Assembly: GCF_010728725.1 (NCBI RefSeq)
Contig: NZ_AP022606.1
Span: forward strand, 1,736,001-1,800,000
Source: Mycobacterium branderi
Lineage (GTDB): Bacteria > Actinomycetota > Actinomycetes > Mycobacteriales > Mycobacteriaceae
DNA length: 64,000 nt
Direction: 5' to 3'
The translations under genes and the position numbers were made by a program. Under the pieces are notes generated by a model that searched no databases, was not told where the DNA came from, and saw nothing but the letters and a program-made list of their open reading frames with translations. This document shows positions 7,957 through 19,266 of this stretch, piece by piece. Every line of letters begins with the position of its first letter. Position 1 is the first letter of the stretch.

Positions 7957-10869
7957 TCAGCGCGAATCGGTCGTCAGCAACTCACGCACCACAGGTCGCG
8001 GGGGATACGGCCGCAGCAAAGCGCTGGCCGGCCTCGGACGCACCTTCTGCGGCCACCAGAACCACCGGCCGAGCAGCGCGGCGATCGCCGGCGTCATGAA
8101 CGAGCGCACGATCAGCGTGTCGAACAGCAGACCCAACCCGATCGTGGTCCCGACCTGCCCGATGACCCTCAGATCACTGACCACCATGGCCATCATCGTG
8201 AATGCGAACACCAGACCCGCCGAGGTGACAACGGATCCGCTGCCGCCCATCGACCGGATGATGCCGGTCTTCAGCCCGGCGTGGATCTCCTCCTTGAACC
8301 GAGCCACCAACAGCAGGTTGTAGTCCGACCCCACGGCCAGCAGGATGATCACCGACATCGCCAGCACCATCCAGTGCACGTCGAGCCCGACGATGTGCTG
8401 CCAGATCAACACCGACAGCCCGAAGGCGCTGCCCAGCGAGAGCAACACTGTGCCGACGATGACCGCGGCGCCGATGATGCTTCGCGTAATCACCAGCATC
8501 ACAATGAAAATCAGGCACAGCGAAGCTATTCCGGCGATCAGCAGGTCATACATCGAGCCCGTGGACATGTCTTTATAGATGGCCGCGGTGCCACCCAGGT
8601 AGACCTTGGAGCCCTCCAACGGCGTGCCCTTGATGGCCTCGTGCACGGCGTGCTTGATCGGCTCGACGTGCGAAATGCCTTCGGGCGACGCGGGATCGCC
8701 CTCGTGCGAAATGATCATCCGGACCGCGTGACCGTCCGGTGATAAGAACATCTTCAAGCCGCGCTTGAAGTCAGGGTTGTCGAAGGCCTCAGGCGGCAGA
8801 TAGAACGAGTCGTCGTTCTTGGCGTCGTCGAACGCGTGACCCATCGCCGACTGGTTGTCCATCATCGCCTGCATCTGATGCTGCAGCCCGCCCATGGTCT
8901 GCTGCATCGTCAGCATCATGGTCTTCATGACCTGCATCGTTTCGATCATGGGCGGCATGATCGTCAGCATCTGCGGCATCAGGGTGTCCAGCCGGTCCAT
9001 GTCGGGCATCAGATTCTGGATGTCGTCGGTCATGATGTCGACGCCGTCGAGCGCGTCGAAAACCGAGCGCAGTGACCAGCAGATTGGGATGTCGAAGCAG
9101 TGCTTCTCCCAGTAGAAGTAGCTGCGGATCGGCCGCCACATGTCTTCGAAATCCGCCATGTGCTGGCGCAAATCCTGGATGTGGCCCTCCATTTCGTGCA
9201 TCTTGCCGACCATGCTGTGTGTGGTGTCCGCCATCTGCCTGGTGATGTCGAGCATCTTTTCCATGTTTTCGATGGTCTTTTGCATTTCGGCGGCCTGCAC
9301 CAGCATGTCGTCCATCCGGTCCAGCATGTATTTCATGTTCAGTTGCTGGGTGGTGCCCTGCATGCTGATCATGAACGGGATCGTCGTGTGATTGATCGGG
9401 GTGCCCTGCGGCCGGGTAATGGCCTGCACACGCCCGATGCCCGACGTCCGGAAAACCGCCTTGGCTACTTTGTCGATCACCAGGAAATCAGCGGGATTGC
9501 GCATATCGTGGTCGGTTTCGATGAGCAGCAATTCCGGGTTCATCCGGGCCTGTGAAAAATGCCGGTCCGCGGCGGCATATCCCACGTTTGCCGGGATGTC
9601 GGACGGCATGTAATTGCGGTTGTCGTAGCCGGGTCGGTAACTGGGCAGAGTGATCAGGCCGATGAGCGCGATCGCAACCGTGGCGGCCAGGACTGGCCCC
9701 GGCCAGCGCACGACCGCTGCGCCGATCTTCCGCCATCCGCGGATCCGCATCGCTCGTCTGGGCTCCAGCAAGCCGAAGTGACTTGCGACTGCGACGACGC
9801 CAGCGCCCAGCGTCAGCGCGGCAAAGACCACGACGAGCATGCCGATCGCCAAGGGGATTCCGAGCGACTGGAAGTAGGGCAGCCGGGTGAAGCGCAGGCA
9901 GAAGGTCGCGCCGGCGATGGTCAGACCAGAGCCGAGGATCACGTGGCCTGTCCCGCGGTACATCGTGTAGAACGCGGATTCGCGATCCTCGCCGTTGGTG
10001 CGGGCCTCCTGATAGCGGCCGAACAAGAAGATCGCATAGTCCGTCGCGGCGGCAATGGCCAGCATCACCAACAGGTTCACCGCGAACGTCGAGAGCCCAA
10101 TGATGTTGTGGTAGCCCAAAAATGCCACCACGCCGCGGGCCGCGGCCAACTCCAGGAAGACCATCGTCATCACCAGCAGCACCGTGACGACGGACCGGTA
10201 GACGAACAGCAGCATCACGATGATCACCAGGAAGGTCAGCCCGGTGATGAGTTTCAGGCTGCGGTCGCCGGCGAGGTGCTGATCGGCCAGAAGCGGGGCC
10301 GCCCCAGTCGCGTAGACGTGTATGCCGGGCGGTGGCGGGTTGTGCTTGAGGATGTCCTGGACCGCCTCGACGGACTCGTTGGCCAGACTCTCGCCCTGGT
10401 TACCGGCGAGGTAGACCTGGACGTAGGCGGCTTTGCCGTCGGGGCTTTGCGATCCGGCCGCGGTCAGCGGGTCGCTCCAGAAGTCCTGGACGTTTTCGAC
10501 GTGCTTGGTGTCCGCCCGGAACTTCTTGATCAGGTCGTTGTAGTAGTTGTGTGCCGCGTCTCCGAGCGGCTGGTCACCTTCCAGCACGACCATCGCCGAG
10601 CTGTCGGACTTGAACTCGTGGAATACCTGACCTACGCGCTTCATCGCGATCATCGACGGCGCGTCTTTGGGGCTCATCGACACCGTGCGCATCTGGCCGA
10701 CCACATCCAGTTGCGGCACAACGACATTCAGGATGACCGTGACCGCCACCCAAGCGATGATGATCGGCACTGCCAGTCGGCGAATCCAGCGCGGCAGCCG
10801 CTCGCGGACCGCCTGGACGGGGACCGGCATGGCGTCGGTGGGTGCGTCGGTCGGGGGGTAGATGCTCAT
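7957..10869 (-). CDS. MmpL family RND transporter
   Basis: 970 residues from ATG 10869, typical for MmpL4/MmpL5. TM1 is near residue 30, followed by a periplasmic loop and TM2-6, then a second, very long periplasmic loop (about residues 420-760), rich in Met and Gln, that forms coiled-coil helices, then TM7-12. Each TM bundle has the Asp-Tyr proton-relay pair (ATDYAIFL and GSDYNLLL). MmpL proteins use the proton gradient to export lipids, siderophores or drugs. The start overlaps the mmpS stop (ATGA), so translation is coupled. The methionine-rich coiled-coil loop is the type reported for MmpL4/5-like siderophore exporters. Exact cargo is unknown. Confidence 0.93.
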   Translation of the reverse strand: MSIYPPTDAPTDAMPVPVQAVRERLPRWIRRLAVPIIIAWVAVTVILNVVVPQLDVVGQMRTVSMSPKDAPSMIAMKRVGQVFHEFKSDSSAMVVLEGDQPLGDAAHNYYNDLIKKFRADTKHVENVQDFWSDPLTAAGSQSPDGKAAYVQVYLAGNQGESLANESVEAVQDILKHNPPPPGIHVYATGAAPLLADQHLAGDRSLKLITGLTFLVIIVMLLFVYRSVVTVLLVMTMVFLELAAARGVVAFLGYHNIIGLSTFAVNLLVMLAIAAATDYAIFLFGRYQEARTNGEDRESAFYTMYRGTGHVILGSGLTIAGATFCLRFTRLPYFQSLGIPLAIGMLVVVFAALTLGAGVVAVASHFGLLEPRRAMRIRGWRKIGAAVVRWPGPVLAATVAIALIGLITLPSYRPGYDNRNYMPSDIPANVGYAAADRHFSQARMNPELLLIETDHDMRNPADFLVIDKVAKAVFRTSGIGRVQAITRPQGTPINHTTIPFMISMQGTTQQLNMKYMLDRMDDMLVQAAEMQKTIENMEKMLDITRQMADTTHSMVGKMHEMEGHIQDLRQHMADFEDMWRPIRSYFYWEKHCFDIPICWSLRSVFDALDGVDIMTDDIQNLMPDMDRLDTLMPQMLTIMPPMIETMQVMKTMMLTMQQTMGGLQHQMQAMMDNQSAMGHAFDDAKNDDSFYLPPEAFDNPDFKRGLKMFLSPDGHAVRMIISHEGDPASPEGISHVEPIKHAVHEAIKGTPLEGSKVYLGGTAAIYKDMSTGSMYDLLIAGIASLCLIFIVMLVITRSIIGAAVIVGTVLLSLGSAFGLSVLIWQHIVGLDVHWMVLAMSVIILLAVGSDYNLLLVARFKEEIHAGLKTGIIRSMGGSGSVVTSAGLVFAFTMMAMVVSDLRVIGQVGTTIGLGLLFDTLIVRSFMTPAIAALLGRWFWWPQKVRPRPASALLRPYPPRPVVRELLTTDSR

Positions 10870-11294
10870 CCGGATTTCACCAAGCAGAAGGTCTGGGCGT
10901 TCACGCCGTTGGAGATCCTTTCGTCTTTGACGACGCCGTCGACGCTGATGCGGCAGCCGATCGTGTCGCCGTCGCCCTGAGCCACGATGTTGGGGCTCAC
11001 CGCGGGGTCGGTGGTCGACAACTTCAGCGACCACGGCAACGACGCACCGTCCACGCGCTGCGGTGTGGCGTTGAGGTCCAGGTAGTTGATGTCGGCCATT
11101 GCGCCGTTCTGGCCCCAGATCTCGTAGATCACCACTTTGGGGTTAAACGGCTTGGTGTCTTCGTACTTGATCGAATTGCCTCCCGCGTTGCCCGCGCCGA
11201 AGTACCCGTGAACCCGGTACACCGCGAACACACCGACGGCGACGACCACCACGACAACGAGCGGCAACCAGGTGCGTTTGAGAAGCGCATACAT
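10866..11294 (-). CDS. MmpS family membrane protein
   Basis: 142 residues from ATG 11294, chosen because the protein then starts MYALLKRTW and runs straight into a TM helix ([16 protein letters not shown], residues 9-26). The rest is an extracytoplasmic beta-sandwich with two cysteines (IGCRISVDG and FCLVKSG) and the MmpS pattern KVVIYEIWG. MmpS proteins assist their partner MmpL in export. The stop overlaps the mmpL start by four bases. A weak GAGG ribosome site precedes the ATG. Confidence 0.9.
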   Translation of the reverse strand: MYALLKRTWLPLVVVVVVAVGVFAVYRVHGYFGAGNAGGNSIKYEDTKPFNPKVVIYEIWGQNGAMADINYLDLNATPQRVDGASLPWSLKLSTTDPAVSPNIVAQGDGDTIGCRISVDGVVKDERISNGVNAQTFCLVKSG

Positions 11295-11530
11295 CGATAA
11301 CCTCGTTACCCTCTGATGCGCAACGGCTCGGACAGTGTCATGCCTGCTTCCATCCTTAACGGGGGCGAAGAAGCTCAACTAATTAGCTTATGTGTAACCT
11401 TAGCTACTCTAATCGGAAGTTGCGATTCACGGAAACCGGGTAGGGAGGCGACTCGATGCGCTGGTCGAACAGTCGAATTGGTGGCGCGGATGGGAAACGC
11501 GGTGAGCTGATGAGCGGTAGCATCCTGCCC
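11295..11530. promoter_or_regulatory. Divergent intergenic region between mmpS and a DUF732 gene
   Basis: A 236-bp region with no gene. Its AT-rich part (about 11378-11415) holds the palindrome CTAATTAG (11380-11387) and an imperfect dyad, TTAGCTTA (11383-11390) facing TAACCTTA (11395-11402). The dyad loosely resembles an IdeR iron box but has several mismatches and one extra base. It is a plausible site for the TetR regulator or an iron regulator. No clear promoter boxes were assigned. Confidence 0.35.
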
Positions 11531-11863
11531 ATGAAGGTAGCGAGGCTCGCCCCAGTCGCCGCCATTGCCGTTGCGATCGGCCTGGCCGCGCCGGCACATG
11601 CCGACCCCGACACGGACTTCAATTACCAGATCAACGGCTACGGCATTTACGGTCCGCACGACTACAACCCTTATATCGCCAAGATCGCTTGCCGGCGGCT
11701 CGGCGACGGTGTCGACCCCGACGCTGCCGCGTCTGCCCGATTCCTGTCCCACAACTTGCCGCGGGGCACCACTCAGGTGCAGACCTACCAATTCCTGGGC
11801 TCCGCCATCAGCTTCTACTGCCCCGACCTCGCACCCAAGCTGCAGAACATTCCCGGAACCTAG
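11531..11863 (+). CDS. Small secreted DUF732 protein
   Basis: 110 residues from ATG 11531; an ATG at 11510 in frame would add seven residues. The signal peptide ends at AHA-DPDTDF near residue 25. The mature part has two cysteines (KIACRRLGDG and SFYCPDLAP) about 45 residues apart and the layout FLSHNLPRGTTQVQTYQFL, typical of DUF732 proteins, which are short exported helical proteins common in mycobacteria. Function unknown. Transcribed away from mmpS. Confidence 0.8.
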   Translation: MKVARLAPVAAIAVAIGLAAPAHADPDTDFNYQINGYGIYGPHDYNPYIAKIACRRLGDGVDPDAAASARFLSHNLPRGTTQVQTYQFLGSAISFYCPDLAPKLQNIPGT

Positions 11864-11937
11864 GTACGGCTGTCGCTGGCACGACGCCGTGTTGGGCACC
11901 TGCTCAGCATATGGAAGGGCGGTCGAGTTTGATAGCC

Positions 11938-12687
11938 CTACTTATCGTCGACGGCGACCCCGCCGCGCGAGCGCCGGCGCCGACGCGAGGACTTACCGCT
12001 CGGGCGGCGGTTGCGCAGCCCACCCCGGGGTTCCTCGGCGACGACGGTGTCGTCGGCGGCAGGTAACTCGTCGGCCTCGGACTCGGGTTCCTCGGCCGTC
12101 GACTCAGGTTCGCCGGCTTCTGTGCTGGCCTCGGCCGAAACCTCCTCGGTCTCCTCGGCCGTCTCGGTCTCGGCTTCTTCCTTATCTTCCTTGCGCTTGC
12201 GGCGCAGACGTCGCCGCTCCTTCTTGGGTTTGATCGGTTTCGGCGGTGGCGGCGGCAACTCGGCGACGAACGACAGGGAGAACGCGGCAATGCCCAACAC
12301 AGCAATCGCCGCCGCGGCGCCGTAGATCCCGAACAACCACTGCCCGACGGCATCGAGGCTCAACCAGATCTCACTGATCGCGGTGCCGACAATCAGCACA
12401 CCCGCCAGCACGTGTGCCGCGATCGACCAGGTACGCAGATTCAAGGCCAGCTGCGGAGTGCCGTACTCGGGCTTGCGGGTCCGCAACAGCGTGAACACCA
12501 CCGGCAATGCGGCCAGGGCGATCACGACGCCGGTGACGATGCGCAGCGTCGTGCCCAACGCGTGCGAGGTGTCACCCATCAGCTCAGGCCAGCGCGGCAA
12601 CACGAAGAAGAAGTAGAGGACACCCGCGGCAATCGAGAACGACGCGTGCCACAGCGTGGCGGCCGTGCGCCCCATACCCCTCCTCAA
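11938..12687 (-). CDS. lucA: LucA-like membrane protein (lipid uptake coordinator, Rv3723)
   Basis: 249 residues; ATG at 12675 (MGRTAATLW) is an alternative start. Four TM helices occupy residues about 10-150 (for example SIAAGVLYFFFVLP and AAAAIAVLGIAAFSLSF). The C-terminal 100 residues are disordered and charged in blocks: a proline stretch, a Lys/Arg block, a Glu-rich block, and a final Arg-rich end. In M. tuberculosis LucA stabilises the Mce1 and Mce4 importers and is needed for fatty acid and cholesterol uptake. The assignment rests on topology and on position next to the tRNA-Ser, SRP RNA and Rv3722c-like aminotransferase. Confidence 0.75.
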   Translation of the reverse strand: MRRGMGRTAATLWHASFSIAAGVLYFFFVLPRWPELMGDTSHALGTTLRIVTGVVIALAALPVVFTLLRTRKPEYGTPQLALNLRTWSIAAHVLAGVLIVGTAISEIWLSLDAVGQWLFGIYGAAAAIAVLGIAAFSLSFVAELPPPPPKPIKPKKERRRLRRKRKEDKEEAETETAEETEEVSAEASTEAGEPESTAEEPESEADELPAADDTVVAEEPRGGLRNRRPSGKSSRRRRRSRGGVAVDDK

Positions 12688-12747
12688 GCTGTGGCCCGGG
12701 GCGACCAGACTGCGAACATCGTGCCTGGCCGCGCCGCGGACCGAGTG

Positions 12748-12833
12748 CGGAGGATGCGGGATTTGAACCCGCGAGGGCTATTAACCCAACCCGCGTTCCA
12801 GGCGAGCGCCATAGGCCACTAGGCGAATCCTCC
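12748..12833 (-). tRNA. tRNA-Ser (anticodon GGA)
   Basis: An 86-nt cloverleaf without encoded CCA. The acceptor arms GGAGGAT (12833-12827) and ATCCTCC (12755-12749) pair fully, with discriminator G at 12748. The anticodon stem CTCGC/GCGGG encloses the loop CTGGAAC, so the anticodon is GGA. The long variable arm (about 16 nt) is the class II hallmark of tRNA-Ser. The T arm contains GGTTCAAATC. Confidence 0.95.
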
Positions 12834-12943
12834 GTCGGCCATGTTAGCCCGGTGACGATGCGGGTCGGCCGCGACCCGAGGAGAAGCCGGGCAATCAACA
12901 CCGCCGAGGCAGGTTCGCGTAACCCAGGTACTAGACTCGCCGT

Positions 12944-14362
<1,419 letters not shown>

Positions 14363-14372
14363 CCTGCTGACC

Positions 14373-16052
14373 GTGGCCCTCTACCGCAAGTACCGACCGG
14401 CAACCTTCGCCGAGGTGGTGGGGCAAGAGCACGTCACCGAACCGCTGTCCACCGCGCTGGCGGCGGGCCGGATCAACCACGCGTATCTGTTCTCCGGCCC
14501 GCGCGGCTGCGGCAAGACCTCGTCGGCGCGCATCCTGGCCCGGTCGCTGAACTGCGCGGAAGGGCCGACGGCCACGCCGTGCGGCGTGTGTGAGTCCTGC
14601 GTCGCGCTGGCACCCAACGGGCCCGGCAGCATCGACGTCGTCGAACTCGACGCCGCAAGCCACGGCGGTGTGGACGACACCCGCGAGCTGCGGGACCGAG
14701 CGTTCTACGCGCCGGCCCAGTCGCGCTACCGGGTGTTCATCGTCGACGAGGCGCACATGGTGACCACCGCGGGATTCAACGCGCTGCTCAAGATCGTCGA
14801 AGAGCCGCCCGAGCATCTGATCTTCGTGTTCGCCACCACGGAGCCGGAGAAGGTGTTGCCGACCATCCGCTCGCGCACCCATCACTATCCGTTCCGGCTG
14901 CTGCCGCCGCGCACCATGCGGTCGCTGATCGAGCGGATCTGCGAGCAAGAAGGTGTCGTCGTCGACGAGGCGGTGTATCCGTTGGTGATTCGCGCCGGCG
15001 GCGGCTCACCGCGCGACACGCTGTCGGTGCTAGACCAGCTGCTGGCCGGCGCCGACGGGAATCATGTGGGCTACCAGCGGGCGCTGGGGTTGCTCGGCGC
15101 CACCGACGTCGCGCTGATCGACGACGCCGTCGACGCGCTGGCCGCCGGCGACGCCGCGGCGTTGTTCGGGGCGGTGGAATCGGTGATCGACGCCGGACAC
15201 GATCCCCGCCGATTCGCGACGGACCTGTTGGAGCGCTTCCGCGATCTACTTGTGCTGCAAGCGGTTCCGGACGCCGCAGCGCGCGGTGTGGTGGATGCGC
15301 CGGAAGACGTGCTCGATCGGATGCGTGACCAGTCCGCCAGGCTTGGCGCCGCGACGCTGACCCGCTACGCCGAAGTGGTGCAGGCCGGCCTGGGCGAGAT
15401 GCGCGGCGCGACGGCGCCGCGGCTGCTGCTGGAAGTGATCTGCGCGCGCTTGCTGCTGCCGTCGGCCAGCGACACCGAATCGGCTCTGCTGCAACGCGTC
15501 GAGCGGATCGAGACCAGGCTGGACATGTCGATCCCGGCGCAGCCCGCGCGGCCGGCTCCCAGGCCGAAACCTTCTGAGCCGCAGCGTGATCCGGCGCCGG
15601 AGCCGGCTCCACAGCCCGCACCGCCGCCCAGCGCGGGCGAGCCGAGTGCGGCCGCGGTGCGGACCCTGTGGCCGACGGTGCGCGACAAGGTTCGTCAGCG
15701 AAGCCGCACCACCGAGGTGATGCTGGCCGGGGCGACGGTACGCGCGGTCGAGGGCAACACGTTGGTGCTGACGCACGAGTCCGCGCCGCTGGCCAGGCGA
15801 CTGTGCGAACAGCGCAACGCCGACGTTATTGCCGAAGCGCTCAAAGACGCACTGGGTGTCGACTGGCGGGTGCGTTGCGAACCGGGTACCCCCACGCTGA
15901 GCGATCCGCCGGACGCGGCGCCCAGCGAAGAAGACAGCATGATGGCCGAGGCGGGGCGAGACGACTTGTCGGCGCCGCGGCGCGACCCGGAAGAGGCCGC
16001 GCTCGAGTTGCTGCAGAACGAATTGGGCGCCCGCCGAATCGAGAAGGCCTAA
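14373..16052 (+). CDS. dnaX: DNA polymerase III subunit gamma/tau
   Basis: 559 residues from GTG 14373. The N-terminus ALYRKYRPATFAEVVGQEHV is diagnostic. Walker A is GPRGCGKT (42-49), a zinc-binding cluster follows (CAEGPTATPCGVCESC), then Walker B VFIVDEAHM and the sensor motif SRTHHYPFRL. The C-terminal third is proline- and alanine-rich (about 395-430) before a tau-like domain. DnaX is the motor of the clamp loader and tethers polymerase cores. I saw no slippery run with a strong hairpin that would make a separate gamma form. The gene sits 10 bp after the aminotransferase. Confidence 0.95.
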   Translation: MALYRKYRPATFAEVVGQEHVTEPLSTALAAGRINHAYLFSGPRGCGKTSSARILARSLNCAEGPTATPCGVCESCVALAPNGPGSIDVVELDAASHGGVDDTRELRDRAFYAPAQSRYRVFIVDEAHMVTTAGFNALLKIVEEPPEHLIFVFATTEPEKVLPTIRSRTHHYPFRLLPPRTMRSLIERICEQEGVVVDEAVYPLVIRAGGGSPRDTLSVLDQLLAGADGNHVGYQRALGLLGATDVALIDDAVDALAAGDAAALFGAVESVIDAGHDPRRFATDLLERFRDLLVLQAVPDAAARGVVDAPEDVLDRMRDQSARLGAATLTRYAEVVQAGLGEMRGATAPRLLLEVICARLLLPSASDTESALLQRVERIETRLDMSIPAQPARPAPRPKPSEPQRDPAPEPAPQPAPPPSAGEPSAAAVRTLWPTVRDKVRQRSRTTEVMLAGATVRAVEGNTLVLTHESAPLARRLCEQRNADVIAEALKDALGVDWRVRCEPGTPTLSDPPDAAPSEEDSMMAEAGRDDLSAPRRDPEEAALELLQNELGARRIEKA

Positions 16053-16054
16053 GG

Positions 16055-17371
16055 CTACGGCTTCCACCAAGGCCGCAACGGCAGCTCGTCGTTGCCGCGC
16101 GCGTCGACTTTGCTGGCCAGCACATGGTGCAGCTGAATCTTGTTGTACTCGAAGCCAACTCGCGAAGCAGCCATGTACAGGCCCCAAATCTTGGCGGTCG
16201 CCAACCCCACCTCGTCGACGGCTTCGTCCCAGTGCGCCACCAGGTTTGCGCACCAGTCGCGCAGCGTCATCGCGTAGTGGTGCCGGAAGTTCTCCTCGTG
16301 CAGCACCTCGAAACCGATGTCTTGGATTTCGGTGATGATGCGGCCCGAACCAGTCAGCTCGCCGTCCGGGAACACGTAGCGGTCGGTGAACCCGCCGGCC
16401 CGGAACATCGAGCGGTTGTCGTGGCGGGTGATGCAGTGATTGAGCAACAGGCCACCGGTGCGCAGCTTCGACTTCAGGAAGCCGAAGTACGCCGGGTAGT
16501 TCTTGACGCCGATGTGCTCGGTCAGCCCGATCGACGACACCGCGTCGAAGCCGGTTTCGCGGACGTCGCGGTAGTCGGAGTGGCGCACCTCGGCCAGATC
16601 GGAAAGTCCCTCTTCGGCGATCTTGTCTTGCGCCCACTTGGCCTGCTCGGCGGACAGCGTGGCGCCGATGGCGCGGACACCGCGGCGGGCGGCGTAGCGA
16701 ACCATGCCGCCCCAGCCGCAGCCGACGTCGAGCAACCGGTCGCCCGACTGCAGGCGCAGCTTGTCGAAGACCAGCCGATACTTGTTGTCCTGCGCTTCCT
16801 CCAGCGTGGCGTCGGCGTCGGGGTAGACCGCGCAGGTGTAGGTCATCGACGGACCGAGCACCCACTCGTAGAACGTGTTGGAGACGTCGTAGTGGTGATG
16901 AATGGCCTCGGCGTCGCGAGTCTTGCTGTGCCGCAAGCCTTCTGCGAGCCGACGCCAGCGCGGCAGCGCCTCCTGCGGCGGCGGCGGGATGGGCACCAGC
17001 CGCTCCAACCCGATCGAGCGGACGATGTTGGCCAAGACCAGCGGGGAGGGCCGCTTGAACTCGAGCTTGTCGGCCAGCGTCTTCAGTAGCGGGTAGGGGT
17101 CGCCGGGGTGCACGCCGCGCGCCTCCAGATCACCCGATATGTAGGCGCGGGCCAACCCGAGCTCACCCGGCGCGGTGGCCAGATACGTCGTGCCGCGCGG
17201 CGTCAACAGGTCCAAGCCCAGTACGGCGTCGTCCGGACCGGCGCTGCTGCCGTCGTAGGCAGTGAACTTCAGCGGCTGCTGGCCGCCTTCGGTGAAAATC
17301 GCCAAGATCTCGGCCAGGCTCAACTTGCCGGTGACCGAAGAATGTGCCCTAGCCTCTTTGATCGTCGTCAT
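16055..17371 (-). CDS. Cyclopropane-fatty-acid-synthase-like SAM methyltransferase (Rv3720-like)
   Basis: 438 residues. The N-terminal about 120 residues are the CFA-synthase helper domain; the SAM site is LDVGCGWGGMVRYAARRG, followed by GATLSAEQAKWAQ and, later, YVFPDGELTGSGRI, all typical of fatty-acyl-phospholipid methyltransferases. The start overlaps the stop of the upstream FAD oxidoreductase gene by four bases (ATGA). In M. tuberculosis a paralogous pair, Rv0447c and Rv0449c, makes tuberculostearic acid by methylating oleate and reducing the methylene product, so this pair may also build a methyl-branched fatty acid. The exact product is an inference. Confidence 0.85.
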   Translation of the reverse strand: MTTIKEARAHSSVTGKLSLAEILAIFTEGGQQPLKFTAYDGSSAGPDDAVLGLDLLTPRGTTYLATAPGELGLARAYISGDLEARGVHPGDPYPLLKTLADKLEFKRPSPLVLANIVRSIGLERLVPIPPPPQEALPRWRRLAEGLRHSKTRDAEAIHHHYDVSNTFYEWVLGPSMTYTCAVYPDADATLEEAQDNKYRLVFDKLRLQSGDRLLDVGCGWGGMVRYAARRGVRAIGATLSAEQAKWAQDKIAEEGLSDLAEVRHSDYRDVRETGFDAVSSIGLTEHIGVKNYPAYFGFLKSKLRTGGLLLNHCITRHDNRSMFRAGGFTDRYVFPDGELTGSGRIITEIQDIGFEVLHEENFRHHYAMTLRDWCANLVAHWDEAVDEVGLATAKIWGLYMAASRVGFEYNKIQLHHVLASKVDARGNDELPLRPWWKP

Positions 17372-18747
17372 CGCCGTTGCACCGCCTTTGCGTAGAGGTC
17401 GAGAAGACGCGAATCCGGGTCATAGGTTTTCTTTACCGTTTTGTAGGCCTCTCCGCCGTAGAGTTCGTCGAACTTCTCGCGGGTGTAATACGAGTCCGAG
17501 TACAGCGACTTGTGGCCGTCGAGTTCGCCCACCTTGGCCTCGATCAACCGGTTCGTCGCGCCCTCGGTGGCACCGACCGGAACCGACGACCAGAAGCCGA
17601 CATTGACGTAGGTCCGGCCCGGGCGGATCGGATACAGCGGCCAGCCGTCCTGGTCGCGTAAGCGTAAGGGGCACAGCCAGACCGGTGAGATGGGCACGTT
17701 GTCGAGGAACCACTCGAGGAACTCTTCGGTCCGTTCGATGGGCACCTCGATGTCTTGCACCACCCGTTCCCGCGGCGGGCGGCCGTTGCGTTTCTCGATC
17801 CGGTCGGCGATGTTGAACCGCTGGTCGAGCGCCACCAGCTTCCAGTAGACGCTGCTGCGCCGGTAGCGCCTCGGCCAGAAGCGCCTGATCCGCGGATTCT
17901 GGGCGCCGAACGACCGCGAGCACCAGAACCAGTCGGTGTCCCAGCGCCAGAAGTAGTCGTGAATGGTCAACCGGTCTTCTTTGACGCCGCTGTCGTGCTG
18001 GATCGACCGGTAGTAGATGTCCTGGCCGGTGTAGTCGCTGACCGGCCCGGGCGTGCTGGTCCGCACTCCGACGCACAGGTAGCTCTCGTCGGCACCGAAC
18101 ACCACGCCGTCGAGGTAGTCGACCGGCACGCCGTCGAACCCGCCGGTGTCGATGATGCGGTCCATGGCCGCCACCATGTCACCGAGCGTGTGGAAACGGA
18201 TGTGCCGCAACGCCACGAACGGCTTGACCGGCTCGAGCTCGATCCGCAACCGCGTCGAGTAGCCAAGCGTGCCATAGGAGTTGGGAAACGCGCGATACAA
18301 GTCGGGATGCTGGTTGGCCGATACGGTGAGCAATTCGCCTGCACCGGTGAGGATGTCCATCTCCAGCACCGACTCGTGGGGCAAACCGTTGCGGAACGAC
18401 GCCGACTCGATACCCAGGCCGGTGACCGCGCCACCGAGCGTGATGGTCTTCAGCTGCGGGACCACCAGCGGCGACAGCCCGTACGGCAGCGTGGCGGCGA
18501 CCAGATCTTCGTAGGTGCACATGCCGGCCACGTCGGCGGTGCGCGCGTCGGGATCGACCGAGATGACGTTCGTCAGACCTGACGTATCCAGCCCGGGCGC
18601 ACTGCGTTTGGCCCGCGCCCGAAACAAATTCGAGGTGGGCTTGGCAAGTCGGACGGACGCCGTCGCGGGGATGGAGCGATAGCTCCCCAACAACCGCTCG
18701 ACGCCCGCCCGGTGAACCTCCAGTGCGGCTTCGGGGACAGGCACCAC
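17368..18747 (-). CDS. FAD-binding oxidoreductase (DHCR24-like, Rv3719-like)
   Basis: 459 residues from GTG 18747 (GTG 18744 is equally possible). Residues about 45-200 are a PCMH-type FAD domain: MCTYEDLVAATLPYGLSP, then TLGGAVTGLGIES, then NSYGTLGYSTRLRIELEPV. The C-terminal half resembles plant and animal delta-24 sterol reductases (RYRRSSVYWKLVALDQRF; PIWLCP-like PVWLCPLRLRD). It is translationally coupled to the CFA-synthase-like gene. By analogy with the tuberculostearate pair it may reduce a methylene-fatty acid on phospholipid, using FAD. No signal peptide. Confidence 0.82.
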   Translation of the reverse strand: MVPVPEAALEVHRAGVERLLGSYRSIPATASVRLAKPTSNLFRARAKRSAPGLDTSGLTNVISVDPDARTADVAGMCTYEDLVAATLPYGLSPLVVPQLKTITLGGAVTGLGIESASFRNGLPHESVLEMDILTGAGELLTVSANQHPDLYRAFPNSYGTLGYSTRLRIELEPVKPFVALRHIRFHTLGDMVAAMDRIIDTGGFDGVPVDYLDGVVFGADESYLCVGVRTSTPGPVSDYTGQDIYYRSIQHDSGVKEDRLTIHDYFWRWDTDWFWCSRSFGAQNPRIRRFWPRRYRRSSVYWKLVALDQRFNIADRIEKRNGRPPRERVVQDIEVPIERTEEFLEWFLDNVPISPVWLCPLRLRDQDGWPLYPIRPGRTYVNVGFWSSVPVGATEGATNRLIEAKVGELDGHKSLYSDSYYTREKFDELYGGEAYKTVKKTYDPDSRLLDLYAKAVQRR

Positions 18748-18828
18748 ATATACCCTAGTCCCCGAAAGCGGCGGTCGCAGCGTGCGGCGCGCGGTGTCAG
18801 TACATCCACAGCAAAGGAGTCTTGCCTG

Positions 18829-19266
18829 ATGGGACAGGTCAGCGCGGCCAGTACGATCTTGATCAACGCGGCACCCGACGCCGTGTTGAATGCGGTGGCC
18901 GATTACCAGAACGTGCGCCCCAAAATCCTGTCCTCGCACTACAGCGACTACCAGGTGCTGCAGGGTGGTCAGGGGCAGGGCACGGTCGCCAAGTGGAAGC
19001 TGCAGGCCACCAAATCCCGTGTCCGCGACGTACAGGCCAGCGTCGACGTCGCCGGCCACGCCGTCATCGAGAAGGACGCCAACTCGACGATGGTCACCAA
19101 CTGGACGGTGGCTCCGGCCGGGCCGGGGTCCAGCGTCACCGTCAAGACCACCTGGACGGGTGCCGGCGGTGTGAAGGGCTTCTTCGAGAAAACGTTCGCG
19201 CCGCTGGGGCTGAAGAAGATTCAGTCCGAGGTGCTGGCGAATCTCAAGAAGCAGCTGGAGAGCTAG
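18829..19266 (+). CDS. SRPBCC (START-like) family protein (Rv3718c-like)
   Basis: 145 residues; AAGGAG at 18814-18819 fixes ATG 18829. The pattern SAASTILINAAPDAVLNAVADY, a long antiparallel sheet and a closing helix ([15 protein letters not shown]) match the polyketide cyclase/SRPBCC fold, a hydrophobic cavity that binds lipids or other small molecules. Ligand unknown. It diverges from the FAD oxidoreductase gene and its last 23 bases overlap the convergent amidase gene. Confidence 0.8.
   Translation: MGQVSAASTILINAAPDAVLNAVADYQNVRPKILSSHYSDYQVLQGGQGQGTVAKWKLQATKSRVRDVQASVDVAGHAVIEKDANSTMVTNWTVAPAGPGSSVTVKTTWTGAGGVKGFFEKTFAPLGLKKIQSEVLANLKKQLES

Noticed and set aside
14373..16052. Programmed frameshift in dnaX giving a gamma subunit
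   Set aside because: No A-rich slippery run followed by a strong stem was seen; one full-length product is expected.
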